Assembly: GCA_011375275.1 (NCBI GenBank)
Contig: DRLW01000210.1
Span: 1 to 9,981 of the forward strand
Reading direction: 5' to 3'
From: Bacteroidota bacterium
Lineage (GTDB): Bacteria; Zhuqueibacterota; Zhuqueibacteria; Zhuqueibacterales; Geothermadaptataceae
DNA: 9,981 bases
The notes beneath the pieces were generated by a model, which saw nothing but the letters and a program-made list of their open reading frames with translations, searched no databases and was not told where the DNA came from. Positions 1 to 6,122 of the stretch are shown here, piece by piece. The stretch's first letter is position 1; each line of letters begins with the position of its first letter. A program made the position numbers and the translations under genes.

Positions 1-1
1 T

Positions 2-265
2 CATCATCTGCACGACTGGCGTCTGGCCCTGCGACAGTGCCACAGGCTGTTGCGTGACGGCGGTATCCTCTGGATGCAGGAACCGCATAAAGATGCCACG
101 CGCGTACTCAGCACCGTTTTGCGCTTCCAATTCCCACGCGGCGGTGAGTTCTGCTGGCCGGAATTTCGTGGCTTTTTCCATACCGCAGGTTTCGAGCTGC
201 TCGAAGAACGCATGATCTGGCTGCCGTGGTTTCGCTGTTTCCTGCTGCAAAAGGCCAGGCGCTAA
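2..265 (+). CDS. C-terminal part of a class I SAM-dependent methyltransferase (5' end outside window)
   Basis: The reading frame is open from the first base to TAA at 263-265, giving about 87 residues. It begins in the segment LHDWRLALRQCHRLLRDGGI, the helix-plus-strand pattern that follows the central beta strands in Methyltransf_11/25-type enzymes (leader, R-L-L-x-x-G-G turn, then a strand). A later FRGFFHTAGFELLEER segment matches the usual 'F..AGF' region before the last two strands, and the protein ends with an F-L-L-Q-K strand, as these folds do. The SAM-binding glycine-rich motif lies upstream of the window, so catalytic residues cannot be checked and the substrate (quinone, lipid or other small molecule) cannot be told. 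The fold assignment is by pattern recognition and fairly secure; any specific name would be a guess. REP-like hairpins begin 10 bp after the stop. Confidence 0.6.
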   Translation, partial: HHLHDWRLALRQCHRLLRDGGILWMQEPHKDATRVLSTVLRFQFPRGGEFCWPEFRGFFHTAGFELLEERMIWLPWFRCFLLQKARR

Positions 266-274
266 GGTCGAGAA

Positions 275-335
275 GTAGCCGAAGTGGCAACACTTCGGGC
301 GCACGCCATTTCGGAACTCTTGCGAGTTCCGCTAC
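275..335. repeat. Facing pair of GTAG-footed hairpins (REP/BIME-like element)
   Basis: Two perfect 8-bp stem-loops lie between GTAG (275-278) and CTAC (332-335). The first is CCGAAGTG, loop GCAA, CACTTCGG (279-298). The second is CGGAACTC, loop TTGC, GAGTTCCG (312-331). Read on the minus strand, the second becomes GTAG, CGGAACTC, loop GCAA, GAGTTCCG, so both units share the foot, the loop and most of the stem, and they face each other around a 13-bp linker. A GTAG tetranucleotide at the foot of a hairpin, just after a stop codon, is the described layout of RAYT-associated REP sequences. No RAYT (TnpA-REP) gene is in the window, so mobilisation is inferred. A role in transcription termination or mRNA 3' protection of the methyltransferase gene is also possible. 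Confidence 0.6.
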
Positions 336-585
336 CCTCGGGGCAAAGCGTGTGTACCCTGAAACCGAAAGGTGTGCTGTATGCGGCAAGCTGCGAAAAA
401 CTTCTCGCTGCCGGTATCCTGCGCCCCGCCGGGAGATTATGACATTTTTCCTTGCCTTTGTCGTAAAATTACAAGTAATTGGAAGATGTAAAGATGGTTT
501 CTTTGCAAACATTGTATGATGTTTTTCGAGTCAGGATACAAAAAAGGAGAGGACGTACCGGGCGCCATGCCCATCATCGTTTTGC
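336..585 (+). promoter_or_regulatory. Leader upstream of the lipoprotein operon; possible -10 box and displaced Shine-Dalgarno
   Basis: This is the rest of the 320-bp non-coding gap. It becomes AT-rich from about 440. TATGAT at 515-520 matches a sigma70 -10 box at five of six positions, but I see no good -35 at the right distance. A strong ribosome-binding sequence, AAAGGAGAGG, lies at 543-552. It is 33 bp before the ATG at 586 and 14 bp before an out-of-frame ATG at 567, so it is not well placed for either. No convincing gene is seen here. Confidence 0.3.
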
Positions 586-1011
586 ATGAGGGATAAAACC
601 GTGAACTACCTGTTGATTCCGCTACTGATGTTAGCCTGTGCCGCACCCGCAAGCCGAGATATCCCGAAACAAAATGAGGACGAGGAGAATCGCAAAATTA
701 CCAGTTTTGAAAAAGTTTATGTCTCATCCGTTGAGATCGATCGCGTGACTTCGAACGGCAATACGGTCGTTTTTCGCATCACGGGCAACCTGCCGAATCC
801 GGCCTATGAGCTGGACGTCGTCGATGTGGAGGTTGATGGTACGACCATCACTTTAACCCCGATGGCTCTGTTCGATCCGAATGTCATGGCTGTCCAGGTG
901 CTGACGCCGTTTACAGCCAGCGCCACGGTAAAAATCCCCTCAGCCGGCGAATACACCGTGGTCGTGGCTGGCCGGGGGAAGAACCTGAGCCGCACAATGC
1001 ACTTACCCTGA
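586..1011 (+). CDS. Small predicted lipoprotein of unknown function
   Basis: The product has 141 residues. It starts with MRDK, then a hydrophobic stretch (about residues 6-17) ending in the lipobox L-M-L-A-C, with Cys18 as the predicted lipidated residue; after processing the chain continues AAPASRD. The mature part begins with a charged, probably flexible segment (about 25-40). It then alternates short strands rich in V, T and I, which suggests a small all-beta (Ig-like or similar) domain exported to the periplasm or an outer leaflet. I do not recognise a family. The ATG at 586 gives a signal peptide with basic residues. A GTG at 601 has a better-spaced GAGGGA (588-593) but would remove the N-terminal charges, so the start is unsettled. 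The stop is 5 bp before the next gene, which suggests translational coupling. Confidence 0.7.
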   Translation: MRDKTVNYLLIPLLMLACAAPASRDIPKQNEDEENRKITSFEKVYVSSVEIDRVTSNGNTVVFRITGNLPNPAYELDVVDVEVDGTTITLTPMALFDPNVMAVQVLTPFTASATVKIPSAGEYTVVVAGRGKNLSRTMHLP

Positions 1012-1016
1012 TCGTT

Positions 1017-1967
1017 ATGAAAAGCAAAACCGGTGTTTTTTTTCACGAAATATTCAGCCGCCATGATACCGGCAGCATGCATCCGGAATCGACCAGCCGC
1101 ATCGGAGCTGTTCTGCGCCGTTTGCAGGCGGGTGCGCTCTGGGAGTTGTGCTACCGGCCGGTAACGCGCCAGGCAAACGAAGACGAGCTGCACCTCGTGC
1201 ACGACAGGCACCATATCGAACACGTGCGCAGCGCCTGCGAAACCGGCCCTTCGCAGCTCGATCCCGATACGGTGGTTTCTGCTGACTCCTGGGACGCTGC
1301 CCTGTACGCGGCAGGCGCCGGCATCGAAGCTGTGGATGCGGTGATGGCGGGTGAGTTGCAGAATGCCTTTTGCCTGGTACGGCCGCCCGGTCACCACGCT
1401 GAAAGAAACCGGGCCATGGGCTTTTGTCTGTTCAACAATATCGCTGTTACAGCACGTTATGCGCTGGAAAAGCATGGTGTCGAACGCGTGCTCATCGTGG
1501 ACTGGGACGTGCACCATGGAAACGGCACCCAGGATGCATTTTACACAGAAGACGATGTTTTTTTCGTCAGTCTGCACCAGTGGCCGCTTTACCCGGGCAC
1601 TGGCCATCCGGACGAAACCGGCAGTGGAGCTGGCCAGGGTTACACAAAGAATATCGTCTTTGCGCCACTGACCGGGGCGCAGGACTATCTCGATACGTTT
1701 CAGCGTGAACTCGAGCCGATTATTCAGCATTTCCGGCCGCAACTGATTCTGATCTCTGCCGGTTTTGACGCCCACGCCGATGACCCTCTCGCTCAGTTGA
1801 CTTTGGATGAAACGCATTTTGCAGACATGACCCGGTTTCTCACTGAAGCGGCCGGGCTCTGGTGTGGTGGCCGCCTCGTCTCGCTGCTCGAGGGTGGATA
1901 TGATCTCACTGCACTTGCGCGCTCTGTGGAAGCACATGTGCAGGTGCTTGTCGAAGCTTCCGGTTGA
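1017..1967 (+). CDS. Histone deacetylase family protein (zinc amidohydrolase, AcuC / acetylpolyamine amidohydrolase type)
   Basis: This 316-residue protein is a full-length member of the arginase/HDAC fold, whose members hydrolyse acetyl or other acyl amides on lysine or polyamines using one zinc ion. The family signatures appear in order: HPES near residue 22; RPPGHHAER (122-130) with the catalytic His pair 126-127; VDWDVHHGNGTQ (161-172) carrying zinc ligands Asp164 and His166; SLHQWPLYPGTG (185-196); SAGFDAHADDPL (247-258) with the third zinc ligand Asp251; and LLEGGYDL (290-297) with Tyr295 at the transition-state position. All expected catalytic residues are present, so it should be active. 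There is no signal peptide, hence it is cytoplasmic. The ATG follows the lipoprotein stop by 5 bp and has no clear Shine-Dalgarno, consistent with coupled translation. The true substrate cannot be read from sequence: bacterial members act on acetyl-CoA synthetase (AcuC), polyamines or unknown acylated compounds. An acuA or acsA partner, which would support AcuC, is not nearby. Confidence 0.9.
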   Translation: MKSKTGVFFHEIFSRHDTGSMHPESTSRIGAVLRRLQAGALWELCYRPVTRQANEDELHLVHDRHHIEHVRSACETGPSQLDPDTVVSADSWDAALYAAGAGIEAVDAVMAGELQNAFCLVRPPGHHAERNRAMGFCLFNNIAVTARYALEKHGVERVLIVDWDVHHGNGTQDAFYTEDDVFFVSLHQWPLYPGTGHPDETGSGAGQGYTKNIVFAPLTGAQDYLDTFQRELEPIIQHFRPQLILISAGFDAHADDPLAQLTLDETHFADMTRFLTEAAGLWCGGRLVSLLEGGYDLTALARSVEAHVQVLVEASG

Positions 1968-1984
1968 TGGACGGGAGCTGAATT

Positions 1985-1996
1985 CCCAAATTTGGG
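1985..1996. promoter_or_regulatory. Perfect 12-bp palindrome upstream of pcm
   Basis: CCCAAATTTGGG is a perfect dyad in the 36-bp gap between the deacetylase and pcm. Its last bases overlap the weak GGGTGG (1994-1999) that could serve as ribosome-binding site for the ATG at 2004. It could be an operator or an mRNA structure that limits access to the pcm start. With no loop it would fold poorly as RNA, so a protein-binding site is the more natural reading. There is no second copy in the window to support a regulon. Confidence 0.3.
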
Positions 1997-2003
1997 TGGT
2001 GCC

Positions 2004-2666
2004 ATGTTTGGCCGAACTTCAGATGAAGAGAAATACACCCGGTTGCGCAGGAAAATGGTCGAGAAGCAGATCGTCGCGCGCGGCATTCACGATCGGGCTG
2101 TTATCAAGGCCATGCTCGAGATCCCACGTCACGAGTTCGTTCCGGCAAAGATGCGGCATCTGAGCTACACGGACTCCCCTTTGCCCATCGGCTATGATCA
2201 GACGATATCGCAGCCCTACATCGTCGCGCTGATGTCGCAGGAATTGCAGGTGCGGCCACAGCACAGGGTGCTGGAAATCGGCACAGGCTCCGGCTACCAG
2301 GCTGCGATTTTATCCCGCCTCGCCGGCGAAGTGCACACGGTGGAAATCGTCCCGGAACTGTACCAGCGGTCGAGCGCCGTGTTTCTCGCCCTTGAGCTGG
2401 ATAATATCTTTTCGCACCTCGGCGACGGCTCGATCGGCCTGAAGCAGCATGCCCCGTTTGACCGCATCATCGTCACCGCAGCACCGGGTATCGTACCGGA
2501 CAGGCTGATCGAACAGCTCGCTGATGATGGGCGGCTGATTCTGCCTGTCGGAACATTCGAACAGAAACTGGTGACGATCATCAAACATGATGGTGTGACC
2601 GAACAGATCGATGGCCCGAAGGTGCGCTTTGTGCCCATGACCGGCATCATCGAGAAAATCAACTGA
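2004..2666 (+). CDS. pcm: Protein-L-isoaspartate O-methyltransferase
   Basis: Pcm methylates the abnormal carboxyl of isoaspartyl residues in aged proteins using SAM, letting them return to normal aspartate; it is a cytosolic repair enzyme. The 220-residue protein has the family landmarks: KMVEKQIVARGI near the N-terminus, PRHEFVP (41-47), the substrate-side segment YTDSPLPIGYDQTISQPYIV (55-74), SAM motif I VLEIGTGSGYQAAIL (89-103), the acidic end of strand 2 in HTVEIVPEL (111-119), GDG (140-142), FDRIIVTAAPG (152-162) and GRLILPVG (176-183). The C-terminal RFVPMTG (208-214) is also typical. Length is normal. I chose ATG 2004; a TTG at 1992 would add only LGGA and lies inside the palindrome. 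The gene sits 36 bp after the deacetylase and 44 bp before the RpiB-like gene, probably in one transcript. Confidence 0.95.
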   Translation: MFGRTSDEEKYTRLRRKMVEKQIVARGIHDRAVIKAMLEIPRHEFVPAKMRHLSYTDSPLPIGYDQTISQPYIVALMSQELQVRPQHRVLEIGTGSGYQAAILSRLAGEVHTVEIVPELYQRSSAVFLALELDNIFSHLGDGSIGLKQHAPFDRIIVTAAPGIVPDRLIEQLADDGRLILPVGTFEQKLVTIIKHDGVTEQIDGPKVRFVPMTGIIEKIN

Positions 2667-2710
2667 TACTGAAACAAGATCTGCAGAACCAGGGATAAAT
2701 TTTTCAGACT

Positions 2711-3370
2711 ATGGACAGAGTGCTGATCACAGAAAAAATGATCCTCGACGCCCGACGGCGCAGGGAGAAAAAAATAACCATCCGGGGAGAAGCTCTGCTG
2801 ACTCCCTCAGCCCGCGATGCCGTGCGGCAGTTTGGCATCGAGATCGTTACCGCCGGTGCTGAGCAACACGGGCCAGCCATGCCTGCTGATGCCGAAAAAC
2901 CAAGTATCCGCACCAGCCGCGGGCCGGTTGCTATCGGTGCAGACCACGGCGGTTTTGCGCTGAAAAGTGTTTTGGTCGGCCATCTGCATGATCTCGGTTT
3001 TGAGGTTCGCGATGTCGGCACGTTCAGTACGGATGCGGTGGACTATCCCGACTATGCCGAACAGGTCGCTCTTCTGGTTTCCCGTGCAGAAGCCCGCGCC
3101 GGCATCATCGTCGATGGCGCTGGTATCGGCTCCTGCATGGCGGCGAATAAAGTGCCGGGCGTGCGCGCAGCCTGCTGCAACGATCTGTACACGGCAGCAA
3201 ACAGCCGCGAGCACAACGGCGCTAACGTACTCACCCTCGGCTCGATGGTCGTCGGCGAGGGCCTGGCGAAAAAAATCGTCACCCTGTGGCTGCAGACCGA
3301 TTTTGGCGGCGGCCGGCACAAACGCCGTGTCGATAAAATCATGGCCATCGAGCAGAAACATAACCGATAG
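2711..3370 (+). CDS. RpiB/LacAB-like sugar-phosphate isomerase with EutQ-like N-terminal extension
   Basis: The 219-residue protein has two parts. Residues 72-216 form a complete RpiB/LacAB domain: IGADHGG (75-81), DYPDYAEQVA (111-120), GIIVDGAGIG (131-140), AANKVPGVRAA (144-154), NSREHNGANVLTLG (164-177) with the ring-opening His168, and GGRHKRRVDKI near the end. Classical RpiB interconverts ribose-5-phosphate and ribulose-5-phosphate. The catalytic Cys (E. coli Cys66, in a C-G-T-G motif) is replaced by Asp135, and a Cys (142) sits seven residues later, so reaction or substrate may differ. Residues 1-48 (LITEKMILDARRRREK then LLTPSARDAVRQFGIEI) resemble, from memory, the start of EutQ and other microcompartment-linked proteins (LIT..DI...., then I-I-T-P-x-A-R-x-x-A). 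A Pro/Ala-rich linker (about 49-71) joins the parts. No microcompartment shell gene is in view. ATG 2711 is the first start; the nearest AGGGAT (2691-2696) is rather far upstream. Confidence 0.8.
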   Translation: MDRVLITEKMILDARRRREKKITIRGEALLTPSARDAVRQFGIEIVTAGAEQHGPAMPADAEKPSIRTSRGPVAIGADHGGFALKSVLVGHLHDLGFEVRDVGTFSTDAVDYPDYAEQVALLVSRAEARAGIIVDGAGIGSCMAANKVPGVRAACCNDLYTAANSREHNGANVLTLGSMVVGEGLAKKIVTLWLQTDFGGGRHKRRVDKIMAIEQKHNR

Positions 3371-3476
3371 CACTGCACCATGTGAATTTCCCCGAAACAA
3401 AAAAACATTCCCGTCGTTTTGCATGCCTGTGAAATCAAAATTCCCGCAAAGAACCGAGAAGAAAAAAGGGTAGAAG

Positions 3477-4190
3477 ATGGCTGAAAAGAAAAAGAAACAA
3501 GCTCAGTCTCAAACGCCTGCTGTTGAAGAAACCACGACCAACGGGGGCACATCCGAAAAAAGGATATACCGCTCACAGAGGGAGAAAGTGATCGCCGGTG
3601 TGTGTGGTGGTGTCGCTGAGTATTTCAATATCGATCCGGTGCTGGTGCGTATTTTCTGGGTCGTCGCTGCTTTTGCCGACGGCCTTGGCCTGATCGCCTA
3701 TATCATCGCCTGGATCATCATCCCGGAAAATCCGCTGGCAGCAGAGCAGGCAAGTGAAGCCGGGCAGGAGGAAAAGAAAAATTCGGGCCTCGGCTTTTTC
3801 GTCGGTATCGGCATGGTGATCATCGGCCTGCTGCTTCTGGCCGACCAGTTCCATTTTGCCTACAATATCTGGTTTTTCCGCTCTATCGATCCGGGTGTCA
3901 TGTTTGCGCTGGTACTGATCGGCATCGGCCTGTATTTTATGCTGGTGGAGAAAAAAGACGACACCGGTTCCGGGGCTGTGAGCAGTAAAGCGCGCATGCT
4001 CCGCCGCTCAGTGACAGATCGCAAAATCGCCGGCGTGTGTGGCGGCCTCGGGCGCTACTATAATATCGACCCCACGATCGTCCGCGTCTTGTTCGTCGTC
4101 CTGTTTTTCAATCCATATCTGCTTTCCGCAGTCGCCTATGCTGTGATGATGTTCGCCGTACCGGAGGAGAGTACAGAGCAGTCCGGTTAA
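3477..4190 (+). CDS. Membrane protein with two PspC domains
   Basis: The 237-residue product carries a PspC domain at each end. The first is about residues 29-84 (KRIYRSQREKVIAGVCGGVA, then NIDPVLVRIFWVV and a hydrophobic helix ending IIPENP). The second is about 176-230 (LRRSVTDRKIAGVCGGLGRY, then NIDPTIVRVLFVV and a helix ending FAVPEE). Both keep the R-x-x-x-x-x-K-x-x-x-G-V-C-G-G and NIDP-x-x-V-R cores. Between them lie two more predicted membrane helices (about 104-122 and 139-157). The first 28 residues are charged and low in complexity. PspC domains are found in membrane stress sensors (phage-shock system) and in many uncharacterised envelope proteins; no pspA or pspB homologue is nearby, so the symbol is withheld. 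The start is well supported by AAGGG (3466-3470), six bases before ATG. The 106-bp gap after the RpiB-like gene shows no terminator, so read-through is possible. Confidence 0.88.
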   Translation: MAEKKKKQAQSQTPAVEETTTNGGTSEKRIYRSQREKVIAGVCGGVAEYFNIDPVLVRIFWVVAAFADGLGLIAYIIAWIIIPENPLAAEQASEAGQEEKKNSGLGFFVGIGMVIIGLLLLADQFHFAYNIWFFRSIDPGVMFALVLIGIGLYFMLVEKKDDTGSGAVSSKARMLRRSVTDRKIAGVCGGLGRYYNIDPTIVRVLFVVLFFNPYLLSAVAYAVMMFAVPEESTEQSG

Positions 4191-4205
4191 TCCTGTCCGC
4201 CCAGC

Positions 4206-4235
4206 GCCCGGGACGGCCGTTGTTTCCGGGCCTAC
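4206..4235 (-). repeat. Possible degenerate GTAG-footed hairpin (REP-like)
   Basis: Read on the minus strand, GTAG (4235-4232) is followed at once by GCCCGG (4231-4226), a 14-base loop containing ACGGCCGT, and CCGGGC (4211-4206). The foot matches the elements at 275-335 and 9870-9890, and the position just after a stop codon also matches. The stem is only 6 bp and GC-rich, so chance is a real possibility. Confidence 0.3.
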
Positions 4236-4323
4236 CTGCGGTGCTGTGTGATGAAAACCCGGTTGAACCAGAACTTTGTTTGTACCCTCATGCTACCTCC
4301 GGGAAAAACCGGTGAAATGAGCC

Positions 4324-4352
4324 TTTCCTGCCGGGCATCCTCCGGCAGGAAA
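4324..4352. repeat. Perfect 11-bp inverted repeat
   Basis: TTTCCTGCCGG (4324-4334) and CCGGCAGGAAA (4342-4352) pair perfectly around a 7-base loop. No T-run follows on either strand, so it is not a standard intrinsic terminator. It starts 134 bp after the PspC stop. It may stabilise a transcript end or be part of a dispersed repeat; the core CTGCCGG / CCGGCAG recurs in the hairpin at 7949-7974. Confidence 0.5.
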
Positions 4353-4661
4353 CAGCCTCCCCACTCATCGTTTCCCCACCTGCGCAACCTTCTGATAAAC
4401 AATGTTTAATCTTCGCAATTAGTTCGAGATGCCCGCCGCAATCGCCGATGCATCAAGTCGATATCACATCCCGAATATGGCTTTTGCAGGGAGCAATTCT
4501 CTGGATGGCCTGTTGGAAAATGGCTCCCCAGCATATCCCGGGCCGGCTCCGGATCGCAACACTTTTTTTCGGGTAGCCGGAGAAGGCTTGTGTGATTTCA
4601 GGTCATAAGAGAGGTGGGGTGACTCAATCGCTTACCATCCGGGCTCACATGGAGTTTGAAG

Positions 4662-5945
4662 ATGTACTTTATCGGTGCTCTAATCGTTCTGATCGCTTTT
4701 TTCATTGTCATCGTTTTCAAGGGTTTTGAACGCAGGGACAAAGTGCTCGTTGCCATCAATTCGATGGCGATTTTATCTCTGCTCATCACCCTGGTGCTGG
4801 AAGTGTTTGCCATGTCCGGAAAGCAGGAAATACTGACCAACGGGCTGGTCGTTTTCGTGGTGCTGGTGGCAAACAGCTATCTGTTGCTGCGGTCTGGTAC
4901 GGATTTTTTCGAGGATTATCTGGACGATGATATCAGACTCAATCAAAATCGCCGGGATGCGCAGTTCATCCTATCGACACGGCAGTTCTATCACGAGCTG
5001 TTGCAGATCGACAAGCGCAGGCAGTGGGCCGATGCCATCAATTTGTGGAATGACAGCCTGGAATCGATCGTCGAGGAGCAGTATGAGCAGGCATACAAGC
5101 AGTTGTCACGCCTGCACGCCCGATTCCCGACCGTAAGCACGACGATCAATCTCGCCGGTATTTTTCTGGAAATGGGCAAGCCCAAACAGGCGTTGCGCGT
5201 ACTCGACAGCATCGGCAGTGAAGATGTACTGCCGTGGCAGGCACATTCGAATCGTGGCATGGCGCTGGTCAAAACCGGGAATTATACTGCGGCTTTTCAC
5301 GCCTTCAGCACCATCTCCCTCGAAGAAATCACCTCGTGGACAGTGGCGATGAATTTTGCCCGCGTCTGCCGAAAACTGCAGAAAGATCAGCAGGCGAGCG
5401 AGCTGTTCATGCTCGGTACCCGTCTGGCGCCGAAGAATTACAAAGCCTGGTATTACCTGGCCCTGAGCCTGACCCGCCTGGGCGAGCATGAAAAAGCGCT
5501 GAACAGCTTTGAACACGCTCTGCGACTCGAGAAGAATGATGCCAGCCTGTGGTATAATCGCGGCAATGCACTGGTGCGTCTCGGTGAATACCTGCGTGCC
5601 ATCAAGAGCTATGACAAGGCGATTGCGCTCAATCCCGGTTATGTGATGGCGTGGAACAATAAAGGGATCGCACTGACGCGTCTCGGCCAGATTTCCCGTG
5701 CCGTGCACTGCTACAAACGGGCTCTCTCTTTTGATTCCCGTTATTGCGAGGCCATTCTGAACTGTGGCCTGGCCTATGACAGCCAGGGCAGTTCGGAAAA
5801 AGCCCTTGAATATTACTCGCGATTTTTGCAGATTGCGCCATCAGACCTCGACGAGCACATGCAAGTCGTGAAGACGCGCATCAGCGAGCTGGCAAAAAGC
5901 TGGAAGAAAAAGCAGGCGCAGAGTGCCCGGGAGCTCCCGGCCTGA
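4662..5945 (+). CDS. Membrane-anchored tetratricopeptide-repeat protein
   Basis: The product has 427 residues. Three hydrophobic helices lie at the N-terminus: about 4-19 (followed by the basic KGFERRDK), 28-50 and 60-77. Then comes an acidic segment (DFFEDYLDDD, 81-90) and a long soluble region. TPR-like helix pairs run from about 160; the clearest are 261-294 (WYYLALSLTRLGEHEKALNS), 295-328 (LWYNRGNALVRLGEYLRAIK), 329-362 (AWNNKGIALTRLGQISRAVH) and 363-396. These show the W-x-x-x-G / A-L-x-x-L-G-x-x-x-x-A-x-x-x-x-x-x-A-L pattern. The tail is basic (SWKKKQAQ). Such proteins scaffold complexes at the membrane; no partner can be named. I chose ATG 4662 because GGAG (4651-4654) is seven bases upstream; a TTG six bases earlier is less likely. 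The gene ends 58 bp before an intrinsic terminator and seems to be a single-gene unit. Confidence 0.85.
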   Translation: MYFIGALIVLIAFFIVIVFKGFERRDKVLVAINSMAILSLLITLVLEVFAMSGKQEILTNGLVVFVVLVANSYLLLRSGTDFFEDYLDDDIRLNQNRRDAQFILSTRQFYHELLQIDKRRQWADAINLWNDSLESIVEEQYEQAYKQLSRLHARFPTVSTTINLAGIFLEMGKPKQALRVLDSIGSEDVLPWQAHSNRGMALVKTGNYTAAFHAFSTISLEEITSWTVAMNFARVCRKLQKDQQASELFMLGTRLAPKNYKAWYYLALSLTRLGEHEKALNSFEHALRLEKNDASLWYNRGNALVRLGEYLRAIKSYDKAIALNPGYVMAWNNKGIALTRLGQISRAVHCYKRALSFDSRYCEAILNCGLAYDSQGSSEKALEYYSRFLQIAPSDLDEHMQVVKTRISELAKSWKKKQAQSARELPA

Positions 5946-6003
5946 TGTGATGGCTGAGCCGGCCTCTCCCCGATTTCGGGCACATATTCCTCCAAGAGCA
6001 GAT

Positions 6004-6033
6004 ATTCCCGCAGCACCGGCGGGAATTTTTTTT
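6004..6033 (+). terminator. Rho-independent terminator of the TPR gene
   Basis: ATTCCCGC (6004-6011) pairs with GCGGGAAT (6019-6026) around a 7-base loop, and the stem runs directly into eight T (6026-6033). It lies 58 bp after the TPR stop and insulates aroB from upstream transcription. Confidence 0.88.
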
Positions 6034-6122
6034 CAATCCGACCGCGCTGTCAGGCGCAGACCCGGCTGCTGGCGACAGCCACGTATATTTCTTGAAAACA
6101 AATAGTTGAGTCCGAGTGATCG

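Larger units (their letters stand above)
4191..4661. other. Non-coding gap of 471 bp between the PspC and TPR genes
   Basis: No plausible gene is seen on either strand. The stretch holds a GTAG-footed inverted repeat just after the PspC stop and an 11-bp perfect hairpin (both listed separately). A run of seven T (4562-4568) has no adjacent strong stem. The last 100 bp presumably carry the TPR gene's promoter, but no good -35/-10 pair is evident. GGAG at 4651-4654 is the ribosome-binding site of the next gene. Confidence 0.5.

Noticed and set aside
804..1937. Long open frame on the minus strand (about 377 codons)
   Set aside because: It lies opposite the deacetylase gene, whose catalytic motifs are all intact on the + strand. 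The minus-strand product shows no recognisable domain.
1017..1967. Firm assignment as acuC (acetoin/acetyl-CoA synthetase control)
   Set aside because: The catalytic family is certain, but no acuA, acsA or acetoin gene is adjacent and sequence alone does not separate the subfamilies.
2711..3370. Part of a bacterial microcompartment locus
   Set aside because: Only the N-terminal extension and RpiB type hint at this; there is no shell protein, aldehyde dehydrogenase, PduL/EutD or regulator in the window.
4535..4569. Terminator before the TPR gene
   Set aside because: The seven-T run is about eight bases from the only nearby stem, which needs a bulge; the geometry is wrong for an intrinsic terminator.
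4656..4661. TTG start for the TPR protein
   Set aside because: ATG 4662 is correctly spaced from GGAG at 4651-4654 and begins the hydrophobic helix directly.
6084..6089. aroB promoter -10 box (TATATT)
   Set aside because: No acceptable -35 lies 15-19 bp upstream, so it is mentioned only within the aroB entry.
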